Of a DNA stretch of 64,000 nucleotides, positions 10,037 to 21,365 are shown piece after piece. This DNA is from Chaenocephalus aceratus (lineage: Eukaryota; Chordata; Actinopteri; Perciformes; Channichthyidae). Each line of letters opens with the position of its first letter. Position 1 is the first letter of the stretch. The position numbers were made by a program, and so were the translations under genes. The DNA lies in the NCBI GenBank assembly GCA_023974075.1, contig CM043798.1, forward strand, positions 20,524,941 through 20,588,940. The letters run 5' to 3'. The notes below the pieces were generated by a model that made no database searches, had not been told where the DNA came from, and saw only the letters and a program-made list of their open reading frames with translations.

Positions 10037-10837
10037 TGCTGCATTTTGAATGTCCGATAGTCCACCATTTCCACCTGAAATATCAAACATTTAATAAAAG
10101 TGAAAAACAATGAACAAGACTTAACGTATTCATCACAATTAATTATATTTATTTCGTTTGGATGTAGGATTTTTGACATTGTTTAGAGCAGTGATCTTCT
10201 ACTATATGAACATTTTGGACCCAAAATCACAACAAAAAAACGTAAAAACAGATTTTGAAAATGATATTATTTTTCATATAGGTAACACAAACATACACAA
10301 TGAAACCATTTAAAAGCTGGACATATATACATGGGATGTCACTATGATAATGTGAAAGTTTGATTGAAGTAGCATGGGATTTCATTATGATAAGGCAAAA
10401 GTGTTATTATAAATATAATACAAATATATATATATACACATTATGTACAAAAATCAGTTTTTTCTGTCTTTATCTGTGCCACGCTTCAAAGCAGTTTCTG
10501 TCAACTACGACACAGAGGGCAACATCACAGTTTCCTCCTCATCCATGTCAAAAAACAAGCTTAAAGCTTGACTCACGTTCAGAGTTATCTTCATCATAGT
10601 TGAATCTTCAAAACTCTAAATCTATCTAACTATATCTAAATTCTCAATGTTTGTCTGTCACTTTACTTCAATCGCAGTCTCCCGCCGCCTCTCTTCATCT
10701 CCCGCCGCCTGTCTTCGTATATATCTTTGTCTCTCTCCATTTCCCGCCGTCTCTCTTCGATTCCCGCCGTCCCTCTTCGTCTCTTTTCGTCTCGTATCAC
10801 TCCGTTTACCTGATTACCTCACCCCCTCCCTGGTAAA
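10037..10837. other. Non-coding stretch, nothing firm
   Basis: AT-rich, with a pyrimidine-rich part (about 10675-10800) of TCTCCCGCCG/TCTCTTCG-type repeats. No element end or gene was recognised. Confidence 0.4.
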
Positions 10838-11262
10838 TACATCCTGTTGCGCAGAATCTACAGTTTCCAGTATTTTCCGTTTTGTAAAATGATAAAATAC
10901 GGCGAAGATATTAAAATATGTGCTTCCATTATTCATACTTTTGAAATGTATTAACTTTATATCATCGTATCTCCGTGTTTACTGGGTCTTTTTGCATGAA
11001 ACAAAGACTGGGATATAGTTTCAAGCCAGTACTTTCGATAGAAATACACATATACATCCTGTTGAGCAGGATCTACAGTTTCCAGTATTTTCCGTTACGT
11101 AAAATGATCAAATTCGGCGAAGATATTCAAATATGTGCTTCCATTTTTCATACTTTTGAAATGTATTAACTTTATATCATCGTATCTCCGTGTTTACTGG
11201 GTCTTTTTGCATGAAACAAAGACTGGGATATAGTTTCAAGCCTTTCAACAGAAACACAGGGC
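10838..11262 (+). repeat. Tandem duplication, period about 215 bp
   Basis: Two copies begin TACATCCTGTTG at 10838 and 11053 and run through CAGTTTCCAGTATTTTCCGT and GTATCTCCGTGTTTACTGGG to ATATAGTTTCAAGCC with few differences. The stretch may be part of a DNA transposon ending near 11352 (GTCGTAAGGGTTAA), but no matching left end was found. Confidence 0.75.
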
Positions 11263-12139
11263 AATGTTGTCCGGACTGTTGTTTTTATGCCGCACCGGCT
11301 TGAACAGGTCATGTGATCTGATCACGCCGGCGTGACGGTCGTAAGGGTTAATATTAAATACATATAAGTATTTTTACGACTTGTATTTAGAAATACTCTG
11401 TTGTAATTATTGATGCATACATGTGTTCATCCATTCAATGTGGCATCTGCTATAATGGGGTTAATGTATGATATTACTTAATAATACAATACATTATAAT
11501 ATATGATATGATAATTACATTTTAGTTTTATTCATTTCTTATTTCATAGTTTCTCATTATTATTATTTTTATCGCTCATCTTATTTTTGATTTTATTAAT
11601 CTGTGTGAATCTGTGCTGTCCTGTTTTTCACTCTCACCCTGTTGCTGTTTGAACTACTGAATTTCCCCACGGGATTAATAAAGGTCCATCTTATCTTATC
11701 TTAATGTATAAGTTGATTTACTTCAATCTACTGTACTGTGTAAAAACACCCCAACAATATTACAAGAAATATACTGCATAAAGCAAACTATATACTTTAT
11801 TTGATCTAAAATATTGATGTTTTTTCATTATAGTAGCTTGTGAAAACCATACAGTAACAAATAAGTGATTACATGCTACAGTATTCAGCAAACACAACTG
11901 CAGAGCTGCAAACATTGCAAACAGACTAAGTTCTACAACACCCAGTTGTCTTTGTGTATTTTGTGAATGAAGCGCCATCTCATGGTTAAATCCTGTAATT
12001 GAACAAATGGGGAAATTGGGCAACGCCCTCTAGCAATGTGGCAACACCCGCAGCCACTGGCATCTGCTGGGCTTTTGACTGGGACACACCCATTTGAGTC
12101 TGATCTGGAGCGCTACATCTGTATGTGGGTCTCAGAGGG
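11263..12139. other. Non-coding stretch with a non-LTR-type tail
   Basis: At about 11600-11703 the sequence has the form of a fish non-LTR retrotransposon tail: ATTTCCCCACGGGATTAATA followed by a short TTATC repeat. The rest is AT-rich without recognised features. Confidence 0.4.
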
Positions 12140-12490
12140 TTAACTAGTACGCTGCAAAAGCTCTGACATGTTAACTAGTTGCACAAAAGAAGCTAGTTAA
12201 CTAGTGGCATACATTTGTCTGCACTAGTTAACTAGTAGCACCCAGAATCACTCACTAGTTAACTAGTAAAGGCAAAAGGTTCACTAGTTAACTAGTTGAC
12301 GCCTCTTTTGACCTTACTAGTTAACTAGTGGGGCTCAAAATGTCTACACGTTAACTAGTGAACCCTTTGCCCTTTACTAGTTAACTAGTGAGATATATTT
12401 AAATTCCACTAGTGAACTAGTGAGGCTTAAAATGTTCACTGGTAGTACTAGTGGATCCCACATGTGCACTAGTCGCACTAGTTGCACAAG
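12140..12490. repeat. Array of the 14-bp palindrome ACTAGTTAACTAGT
   Basis: Exact copies of ACTAGTTAACTAGT start at 12223, 12254, 12283, 12316 and 12376. Shorter or mutated copies lie at 12140, 12170, 12193, 12349 and 12407, and the array decays into ACTAGT motifs up to about 12490. Spacing is close to 30 bp while the spacers differ in sequence. Conservation of a palindrome with divergent spacers is unusual for a simple minisatellite and could reflect a dimeric protein site or cruciform-forming DNA. Confidence 0.85.
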
Positions 12491-13280
12491 TTGCACAGAA
12501 TGCTTATGAGGAGGAGGGGAAATAATGCATCGAGGTCTCCTATTGGCCCTAAGCTATAGAGCGCCACCCAGCCCAAATAGTTTATTTAAGAGCTTAAATA
12601 CACTGTGTTTTAAAATACAGTCATATGACCATATTTGCAAAAATATAAAACAAAGTATTTTTGTAATTATGATCATATGACTGTTTATCAAATTAGGTAA
12701 TAACATTGAAGATTTTGTTAAAATCAGAAAGTTGCCTTAGGACAGGAATATAGATCCTCTTTAAAACATTTTTATTAAGCTGCAATTTGAAAGGTGCTTG
12801 GATTAGAATGGCATTGTGATAACAGAGTGACATTATTGATGGATAGAAAGAGGAAGTAACCCTCTTCGGATCACAGCTTTAAGAGATCGCCGTGACTTCC
12901 GTAGATATTAGTCTAAGGCAAAATATGGATAGGTTGTTTATCATACAGACCTATCGTTATCCTGATTTTAAGATCTGTCCAGTGTTTCTGCTTTATTAAT
13001 TTCATGAGCACCACAAATGCGCACTAGTAGTCACACTAGTTGCACAGAATGCTAATGAGGAGGGGAAAGAATGCATCAAGGTTAGAGCGCCACCCAGCCC
13101 AAATAGTTTCTTTAAGAGCTTAAATACACTGTGTTTTAAAATATAGTCATGACCATATTTACTTCCGTAAATATTAGTCTAAGGCACATATGGAGAGGTT
13201 GTTTATCTTCATAGGATCTATCGTTACCCTGATGTTAAGATCTGTCCAGTGTTACAGCTTCATTAATTTCATGAGCACCG
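12465..13280 (+). repeat. Local segmental duplication next to the palindrome array
   Basis: Sequence at 12465-13012 recurs at 13020-13280 with an internal deletion. Shared landmarks are TTGCACAGAATGCT, AGAGCGCCACCCAGCCCAAA, TTAAGAGCTTAAATACACTG, TATTAGTCTAAGGCA and TTAATTTCATGAGCACC. It is a decayed tandem duplication of about 550 bp. Confidence 0.75.
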
Positions 13281-14162
13281 CTGATAAAATGTCCCACGAT
13301 CATACCCGCTACTTTTGTCACTGTGTCTCGAGTGCCGGTGTTCTCACACACACAAGCATACGCACACTCGCACCAACAAAAACACAAACACAAAGCGGAG
13401 CAAAGCAGAAACAGAAACATGTATTCTTCTAGGCAAAACACACACTGACTGACTTCCCACGGACAATATTTTAACAGTAGGCACTAAATACCCGACTGAT
13501 GCACCTCACGTCTTCAAGACGTGGCTAAAAAACATTGCAAAGGCTCTCCCCAAGCCCCCAGGAAGTGCGCCGGAGTCTGATGAGAATATTCGTGCTGGTC
13601 AAACGGCGGTACTACACTTCCTTTATGTTGCTGGGCCCGGAAACACTTTTTCCCATTGACTTACATTTGGAAAGAGTGGTCTGTAACTCGTTGGATACTT
13701 TTTTTTAAACTAAATAAACTACCCAGTATGAACGTTTGTATAGCCCTTATTAAAAACATTCATTCCTCAAGTTGTAAAAATGTGCTAATAACGTTATTCT
13801 GAGAGTTATTTCCCTCGACATTATGAACGTGCATCTAACCCACGGGACCGCGCCGCCCGGCACGTTCATGTTACGTGTTCAGTACTACATGAGTTTCTCT
13901 TTACCTGATCTTTACCAATGGATGCACAATAACAACGGACCATATCGCCACGTAGCTGTAATAATGGATATATTGCACATGTTTGCTGTAATTCATCATT
14001 TGTAAAATATTATACTACATGGGCTGTATGATGTAAATCTTGTACCGTAAATGTTGTATTCAATAAAGTTAATATTACCGACGTAGATTAACGTTCCTGT
14101 AGCTTCTTATTGCACTTGCAATTGTTTTAGTTACTTGTGGGCTACTTAACATGAATAATCAC
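13281..14162. other. Non-coding stretch, nothing recognised
   Basis: Contains CA-rich sequence near 13350 and a block at 13600-13740 that looks repetitive, but no boundaries or coding capacity could be supported. It is the left flank of the large DIRS element. Confidence 0.35.
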
Positions 14163-14359
14163 AGTTCTCATTCATAACACTCCGTTTGATGTCTCACTAT
14201 GGGATGCGCCTCATCGCGGAGCAAACAGAAGCATCAATCTCATTACGCCAATCCTGATTGGCTGGTGATCTTGACGTCAACGTCAGGGGAAATCACCCCC
14301 TATAAGTAGCCTGCGCCACGACGCATGCGTCATTCAAACACCTCTTCTCGCTTCAGAGC
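14163..14359 (+). repeat. DIRS left inverted terminal repeat
   Basis: This segment is the reverse complement of the right terminal region at about 26640-26930. It also matches the terminal repeats of the second copy at 56571-56870 and 59480-59696. Motifs are GATGCGCCTCATCGCGGAGC, GTCAACGTCAGGGGAAATC and TAAGTAGCCTGCGCCACGAC. A solo LTR cuts it at 14360. Confidence 0.85.
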
Positions 14360-15390
14360 TGTTGGAGAATGGAGGTTTTTACAACCCAACTCCTCTCCGC
14401 GTGTCGTTTTGGCGAGTCCTGCTTGAAATCATAACAGGGAGGAAATTAGAAGATACCAGTTAAACAATAATCCGTTTTAATTAAACAAGGTAATAATGCA
14501 ATACAATATAATACTTTACTATACAATATAAAGAATCATATAAGTAACGTAAGGAGTACTCCTGCCCTGATTCACGCGCTGTGATCCTTCTGTCTGGGCA
14601 GCGCGCAAAGAGAGAGAGAACAAAAGGCTGAACAGCTTCCTTCATACCAACACCAACAGGAAGGGGTGGAGTTTACTCAGTCGTCTTTTCCGGTCATTTC
14701 ATTTGGGAGATACCAAAGACGCTGTCTCACAGTGAATCAGCGCGGGCCAGCAGAGAACCAAACAGTTTCAGTTTGAAGCAAAACACATTCTTATTATGTA
14801 GCTTATCACACAATAGTCCATATGTTTTCCCTCTATGAAAGCCACACGTGTTGGGAATTTATCAGTCATCATCTCATGACCCCCTCAGGACCAGCTAACC
14901 CACAGAGCTTCTCAAGGCCTGCAGGATGTGCATCATTAATTTAAGAAGAATTTAACCATTATATCTGGGGAAATGTCCCTCGCAATTTGCAAAGCCTATC
15001 AATGGTTTAACCAAGAAAAACACTCAAAGGGGTAATCTTTTCACTCAAAACAGAACTCACAAGTAATTCTGCATCTTCCTTCTTCAAAAATAGCCTAAAA
15101 ACACCCTTTTGATAAAAGGGTAAAAGTGAAAGAAAAAGACTATTGCGCTAATCTACTTTTAAGAAAAGGGAACATTGTTTCAGGAATCTATAAAAAAACC
15201 TCTCTATATTTAAGAGGAAAAATGTACTTTTTGTTCATTCAACTATTAACACACAGGAATGTATAAACCCACACATATATTAGGGATAACATGATGCAAT
15301 ACACCTCCTATATATGGGTGAAATTAAAATGAATATACCAAAAATATGCTGCCTCACTTCTTCTGTATAATACCTTACATACATTTTCCA
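14360..15390. mobile_element. Solo LTR-like insertion (1031 bp) inside the DIRS element
   Basis: The insertion begins TGTTGGAGAATGG, ends ATTTTCCA, and has an exact 6-bp duplication CAGAGC on both sides (14354-14359 and 15391-15396). The uninterrupted DIRS copy at 59470-59510 reads straight through one CAGAGC (inverted), which proves this is an insertion. TG...CA ends, 4-6 bp duplications and lack of coding fit a solo LTR of a retrovirus-like or LTR retrotransposon; the family is not recognised. No reading frame of note is inside. Confidence 0.75.
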
Positions 15391-15396
15391 CAGAGC

Positions 15397-15838
15397 ACAT
15401 CTCTAATGGTAGCCGGGCTAGCTTAACAGTCCACATACTGAACCAAAAGCTAATTTCGGTCGACGGGCGTTAGCCGGCTACCCTATTCTGCCTCGCAGAA
15501 GAGTATTGTACTAACACACCAGTTAGTATTATAATCAACCTCGCCATTCTTCCTCAGGAATTAAGGTAAGGTTTTGATTGTTCAAGCTAGCAACACACCT
15601 GCTGCTAGCTTGTTTTTTCCCTCACTGCCGACACCACGGTAGCGAGGACGGATTTTTTACTTTTTTCTTCCACGAAGGAGAAAAAGGATTAAAAGGATAT
15701 TACCACACCAGGTAATATTCTTTGATAAAAAAGACCCACACCGTCCTTTTTCTACAGATTAAAGACAGGTTGGGAACCATTTTTTCTCTCGACGTACCTG
15801 TTACGAGCGGGTCCTCTTCACGCCACGCAGCGTATAAG
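15397..15838 (+). promoter_or_regulatory. DIRS 5' leader
   Basis: This untranslated stretch between the terminal repeat and the Gag-like start matches the inverse of 59035-59460 in the second DIRS copy, sharing AGCTAATTTCGGTCGACGGG (with variation) and CTAGCAACA. By position it should hold leader or promoter sequence; no defined element was identified. Confidence 0.45.
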
Positions 15839-17480
15839 ATGGACGCCTCTCTCCCTCACACCAGAGGAGTCAGGAACTCGGAGGCTCGGCTCTGCGGCTG
15901 CGGGTTGAAAGTGTCAGGCACAGACTCACACCAGATCTGTTCGTCCTGCCTCGGGCTGGAACACGCGCAGGAGGCCATTGACAACCCCGGCTCGTGCGGG
16001 CATTGTGCCCGCTTCACTATGAAGAGCCTCCGCCGAAGGTTAGCACAACAAGCTAGCCTGTCGGGACAGGACCCCCTCATGTCCACTGGTTTGCCGGCTG
16101 GCAATCAAGACACGGGGGCGTCCGCCGCAGAGATGGAGCCCCTCACTGGGTCGGTCTGGGGCTCATCGACAGCGGCAGCCGCAGAACCGGAATCCCGCGC
16201 CATATCAGGCCGAGACCCGGTGGCGGCAAGAGACGCGGGAACGGGGCCCCACGCTTTACCAAGCTGGGGCTCCCGGCTGGACCTCACCATGGTTTCCCCC
16301 GCGGAAGATGTCCTAGAGTTAGACTACATGGAGGACGAAGAGGATACCTCTGAGTTCCTCCTGTCTGACTCGGATGAGCAGGAAGACGACATCTTCATGT
16401 CATCGGCTCAGGCTGCAAAGCCGGGAGCGATGGCTGCTCTCCCGGGCGATAGCACACCAGCTTCTCCCTGTCTAATCATGGACCTGCAAGCCGTGTGTCA
16501 GCGCACTGCGTCCAGGCTAGACATCCGTGGCCCGAAATGGCCAAGGAGACCTCCAGGTCCCGTTACGAGGGGAAACATTTTCCCCAAACAACGAGGACGA
16601 AGAGGCAGCTCCTTCCGGTCTTCCCGGAGATGTTGGATGAGGTGTCGGTCTCGTGGAGAGACCGGCCCTTTAGCAACAAGGCCCCAATCCAGGGTGCCTC
16701 CTCCCTTGACTGTGACGGTATGGAGAGGCTCGGCCTGCTCCGCATTCCGCCTATGGAACCGCTGGTGGCAGCCCACCTCCTACCGAGGATGGGCCCGTCA
16801 CCAAGCAGGAACCCCACGCTGCCAGCAAAAACGGACCGATTCCAGTCGACCATGACTGAACAGGCCTACAGAGCCGCAGCATTGTCCGCCAGGGCTCTGA
16901 ACGTTTCCTCGATGCTAACCGCGTACCAAGCGGAGCTCTGTGAGGATCTGTCGAGCAATCCTGGACCGGCCACTCTGGACGAGATAGCCGCGGTCACAGA
17001 CATTTGTCTCCGTGTCCAACGCTGCGCCGTCCAGGCCACGGGCAAGGTAATGGGGATCATGGTGGTGCAGGAAAGAGCTAGATGGCTCAACCTCACCAAC
17101 CTCCCAGACCGGGAAAAGGAAGATGTGCTTGACATGCCCATCGTTCCCGAGGGGATTTTCGGCTCCGCTCTCGCTTCCATGCAGAGGAAGTGCGGGTCGA
17201 AAAAGAAGGAAGACGAGGCCCTCCACCTCTGTCTCCCTCGAAGGGTCCAGCCGCTGCCTTCGCAACAGCGGCCCTTCGCCCAAGCTGCAACCGAACCCTG
17301 CTAGGTATAAAGTACCAGGACAGCAGAGGTCGCAGCCCACCCCGAGTCCCCAGCCAAGGCAGGAGACGAGGGCGAGTTGGCCTAGAAATTCTCCGGTTTC
17401 GGCTGCAGCCCAGGCGCAGCCAACCCAGAATTTCGGCCAGCAGTCGAGGAAGAAGAAGCGAGCGGCCTGACAGCCCCTCC
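15839..17480 (+). pseudogene. DIRS Gag-like protein (frameshifted)
   Basis: The ATG at 15839 opens MDASLPHTRGVRNSEARLCG, followed by a cysteine/histidine cluster (CGCGLKVSG, HQICSSCLGLEH, CGHCARF) that could bind nucleic acid. A long acidic middle follows (DYMEDEEDTSEFLLSDSDEQ). Near 16500 the frame shifts and coding continues with SWRDRPFSNKAPIQGA, TEQAYRAAALSARALNVSS, IVVPEG-type sequence (MPIVPEGIFGSALASMQ) and a basic, proline-rich end near 17480. The minus-strand copy at 57400-59031 encodes the same protein, which supports the call. The shift means no intact product. Confidence 0.75.
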
Positions 17481-17749
17481 TTCTCCCCTCTGTGACAGAG
17501 CTGGAAGTTCTTTCCCCGGCTCTAAACGTGTCCCGGCTGCCTCGAGAGATGCCTCAACGTCATCCTCAAGTCCGCATAAAACACATGTCATATCTTTGTT
17601 GTTTAAATAAACCATTTTCCACTGACGCATCCAGGCTTCGGCCAAGGGCGCAGCTCAAAAAATGAAAAGAAAAACAATAAACAGTCCGTTAACTATAAAT
17701 CCCCTTCTGAGAGCAGCTACGGCCTCTCTAAAAGGCGGATAATAAACGG

Positions 17750-18197
17750 GTCTGTGAAGGCACCACCGCCACGTGCATGAGCAGTGCCGGTTGGGGCTTT
17801 AAGGGCACTACCGTCACGCGCATGCATAGTGCCGGCTAGATCTGTAAAGGACAGACCGCCAATTCTTCCCCTTTTGAGAGCAGCTATGGCATCTCTCAAG
17901 AGGCGGATTATTGACGGGTCCGTGAAGCCACCGCCACGCGCATGCGCAGTGCCGGCTGGGGCTTTAAGGGCACCACCGCCACGCACATGCGCAGTGCCGG
18001 CTGGGGTCGTGAAGGCTCCACCGTCACGCGCATGCGCAGTGCCGGCTAGAGCTGTAAGGACACCACCGGCATGCGCAGGCGCAGTGCCAACTGGAGCTGT
18101 GAAGGCACCACCGTCACACGCATGCGCAGTGCCGGCTGGAGCTGTAAGGGCAACCTCCGTCACGCGCATGCGCAGTGCCGGCCGGAGCCGTAAGCGT
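17750..18197. repeat. GC-rich minisatellite, unit about 45 bp, inside the DIRS element
   Basis: About eight units share the core CACGCGCATGCGCAGTGCCG followed by GCTGGAGCTGTAAGGGCACC-like sequence. The core contains the palindrome GCGCATGCGC, whose alternating purine-pyrimidine composition can adopt Z-form. The repeat opens long frames on both strands (208 and 161 codons) which are repeat artefacts. It sits between the Gag-like gene and the reverse transcriptase remnant. Confidence 0.85.
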
Positions 18198-18962
18198 GAC
18201 ATCTCAGCTGGCTCTAAGGAGCATACAGCAGGAGATACTCACGACATCTGCCTGGGCTTCTCAAAACAGTTATACTTTATCTGTTTTCACAAACCCAGAG
18301 AGAAGTCAACCCATATTCTGGAGAGAGAGGTTCTCTCTCTCCTAGAAAGAAGGGTTTTTATCTATATGCCCACCGAGCGGAGTCCGATTACGGGGGAAAT
18401 GTCCTCGTAAAGCACCCACTCAACATGGGCCTCATAATAAAACTAAAACCCCGCGCGCCACGGCGTGTGGCACTACACCGACTTTTCTAGTGCGGGACGC
18501 GCCTACGGGTGCTGTCCTTCACGGAAGGTGGTCACCACGGACGCAGGTCAGACAGAGGCTGATAGGGTATTTCGAAGGTCGCCCGGTGAGAGGTCCCTAT
18601 AGCAGAGACCTCCAGCGGCACACGTAAACTACCCGAGCTTTTTGCTAGTGTTTCCCCACCCTAAAACGCTTCCTGCCTGTCTCTCAGAGGACACCATGTC
18701 CTCGTGAGGACAGACAACACGATATCGTGTATGAACCCGCCAGGGGAGGTTGCGTTGTCTCCAGTCACACACACTGGCACACAAACTGATCCCTTTGGAG
18801 TGGCAGACGTCTCCTCCCTCTGAGAGCGACACATGTACCGTGGAGTTATGCACCTCGGGACAGAATTACTGTCCAGAGGTGCACCACTCTATGCAGACTG
18901 GACTCCTCATCCAAGGATCGGGAGTCCGCTGTGGGTGCGTTACGGCGGAGCCGCGTTAAGTC
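18198..18962 (+). pseudogene. DIRS reverse transcriptase start and RNase H (broken, first part)
   Basis: Around 18230-18410 the frame matches the N-terminal part of DIRS reverse transcriptases (LEREVLSLLERRVFIYMPTE). The catalytic palm is gone: the sequence then passes directly into RNase H with GRWSPRTQVRQR, GYFEGRPVRGPYSRDLQRH, the RTDNT motif and RCLQSHTLAHKLI. Several frameshifts occur. It ends in RYGGAALS at the point where the DNA transposon 18963-25170 inserted, and the same frame resumes with LSLFA at 25172. The loss of the palm makes it inactive. Confidence 0.7.
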
Positions 18963-19800
18963 CAACCTGATCTCACACCAGAATGCGTGACTCCACCACC
19001 ACGACTCCTTAACCACCCGCATTGCGTGGGGGGACCTCACGAACTTTTTACATTTACTGTCCTGCACCACGCAAACAACCCCAATGTAAAGTGAATGAGG
19101 CTCCTTTGTCGTAGTGCACACACGCATTTCTACCATGTCCTGCAGTGAGCTTTTATTCTATAAAACGTTTTTTAAATCATACTTTATAGCTTGTAGTAAC
19201 ATCACGGGAGGCTTCTTTTATTTTTACAATTGTATTCATAATTATTTTTATTTTTCGTCAGAATGTATTATGGTGCATTAGTTACGAATTTGTGTTCTCA
19301 AAAAACAGTTCATTGTGTGTAATGCAACTTTGATTTTTTTAAATTAGTTAGTTTTTAAGGAAGGCCAGAGCTTCAGCTGTGCCAATAGATTGTTCCCTTT
19401 AGTTAACGTTATTAAAAGATAATGATCATGTCCCCTCTATTGTATTACGAGCGTCCATTCCATTGGATAACGGAGAATTGTACACCCGGAAGGTAAGTAT
19501 TCTCCTTACTGTCGATTGATTTTACAAGTGATATCTGAACTACTCATCGACTAAAAAACACCAGATTATTAACATTGATTGGTTTGAATTGTGTACAATG
19601 CTTTTGTATTTTCCCCCTTCGATTCGGAGAAACAAATGTTTTTTTGGAGTTTTAGGATGGCCGCAGACACTACACTACCCAGAATCCTCAGCTATCGTTT
19701 GGGACTACACCATGTGCTTAGCTTGACAAACCCCGTGATCAGTCCTCAAGCTCTTGTGATTGGATGTGGAGTGCGCGAAGTTTACACAGAGCGTCAAAAA
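18963..19800 (+). repeat. Long terminal inverted repeat, left arm
   Basis: This arm matches 24360-25170 inverted along its length, with landmarks GTGACTCCACCA, CGCAAACAACCCC, GAGGCTCCTTTGTCGT, TTCAGCTGTG, TTGTACACCCGGAAG and ACTACACTACCCAGAAT. Differences are scattered substitutions and small gaps, so the arms have aged since insertion. Confidence 0.85.
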
Positions 19801-19887
19801 GGACTTTGAAATGGAATGAAACCCATCGACGGCACACTATTCAAAACAGGAATCGAACGTGTCCTACCCCCCCCTTAGGTCGCAGGG

Positions 19888-20205
19888 TCCTCCAACAGTG
19901 CTACGCAATAAAACAGATACACAGAAAAAATAGTGAAATAGTGCAATAAGAGTCTACAAGTGATTGAATATGATATATTAGATAAATAATTTCTAAGTAG
20001 CAGCCAGATGAATGTTGTTTCTAAATGCAGGTGTTTAATAGTCTTATGGCCTGTGGGATGAAGCTGTCCCTGAGTCTGGTGGTTTTAGTCCGGATGCTGC
20101 GGTACCGCCTGCCAGACGGCAGCAGACAGAAACAGTTTGTGGCTGGGGTGATGGGGGTCTTTTATAATCCTGAGGGCTTTCTTTAAGGTTAACCTGGTAC
20201 CTCCA
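19888..20205 (+). mobile_element. Non-LTR retrotransposon 3'-region fragment
   Basis: Sequence such as GGCCTGTGGGATGAAGCTGT, TGCGGTACCGCCTGCCAGAC and GGCAGCAGACAGAAACAGTT is typical of fish LINE 3' untranslated regions. It is absent from the corresponding place in the second copy near 44640, so it was probably inserted in or retained only by this copy. Confidence 0.55.
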
Positions 20206-20900
20206 CTACATTTATTTTAGTTACTTTACAGATTTGGATTAATGATGTGAAATATAAACAACCCTTAAATCAGACTTTAGTTACATCTGAGTGAAATTCA
20301 GTGAAGGTGATTGTCAAGTGCCAACAATCAGGGGAGATATTTGATAGTTGGTGCTTGAGAAGACTAAATATGTATCTGCAGATCCGTTTAAAGCATATTC
20401 ATTACTCGTTATTCACTAATAGTTCATTAAAGACTGTATATAATTGCTATTTTGCACATCCCTTTCAAGATTTCAAGATTTTCTAAGGTTTATTGACATA
20501 TCATATACACAACAGTGTAGTTATGCAATGAATGAAAAACTTGGGTCACAGGTTCCTCAACAGTGCATGACAAGACATCTATCAATGTGTGTGTATACTT
20601 CCACCATTACACTGTCGTATTCTGCACATTCTTATACTATCTACATACATAAGATTATAATTAATGTGTATAATATCAGTTAAAATAAGTGCTTTCATCA
20701 TAGTTAACATTGCAGGAAAGTTGATTGTCAAGTTCCAAAACAAACCATGCAATTTAGACTTTGTCAGGCTTAATATTTATCTGTAGATAGATACCCCCAA
20801 AGCTTTTTTCCTATTTAAAAGAAGACCTTAACCTAAAGTATTCTTTAATGTTTAAATAAAGCCTTATTAGTTAGCACATCCTCCTATCAGGCACTACACT
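20206..20900 (+). mobile_element. Interior of the long-inverted-repeat transposon
   Basis: This interior matches 44757-45440 (shared AATGATGTGAAATATAAACA, GTCAAGTGCCAACAATCAGG, TATGCAATGAATGAAAAACT, CAGGTTCCTCAACAGTGCAT). It shows that both copies share an interior as well as arms. It has no coding capacity of note. Confidence 0.75.
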
Positions 20901-21030
20901 GTTTTTTCTAGATATCATTTGAGTATCTTCTTGATATTTTCTATTCTATATTTATATCTTTGACCTTCTACTTTCCCACTATTTTGTATGTACTCTTAAT
21001 ATTTAAATGCGTTCATAAAATATAACATAT

Positions 21031-21100
21031 TCAAAAGTGCTTTACAAAATGAAAGACATTAAGAAAAAGGCATTTTAAACAGTCATTAAAAAGCAACACA
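21031..21100 (-). mobile_element. Small L2 3'-region fragment
   Basis: AAAGTGCTTTACAAAATGAA, AGACATTAAGAAAAAGGCAT and the following bases match the L2 tail at 3292-3360. It is a 70-bp remnant on the minus strand. Confidence 0.6.
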
Positions 21101-21365
21101 ATCTACCTGCATTGCAATTACTCTAAACGTGTAATAACGTGCTTTAACCAGTAGGTGGTTTGGGTTAAAAGGCTGTCAAGTTTACAGTGTTAACAAAATA
21201 AAATATACTGCTGTTTCTGGTTTAGTTTACGACGAATATTATTTTGTTATTGTTTTGATATTTGTAACACAAAAGCGATGGAAAAAAACCCATAGCAACA
21301 CAGAAAAGACGGTCTTAACATGACCCAGTGGTCCATCCATCCATCCATCTTCTCCCGCTTATCCG

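Noticed and set aside
12140..12490. CRISPR array
   Set aside because: Regular spacing of a repeat suggested it, but the host is a fish, the 14-bp repeats decay and there are no associated genes.
17717..18410. Open frames of 208 (plus) and 161 (minus) codons rich in alanine and proline
   Set aside because: They are produced by the 45-bp GC-rich minisatellite; only the part after 18230 shows DIRS polymerase similarity.
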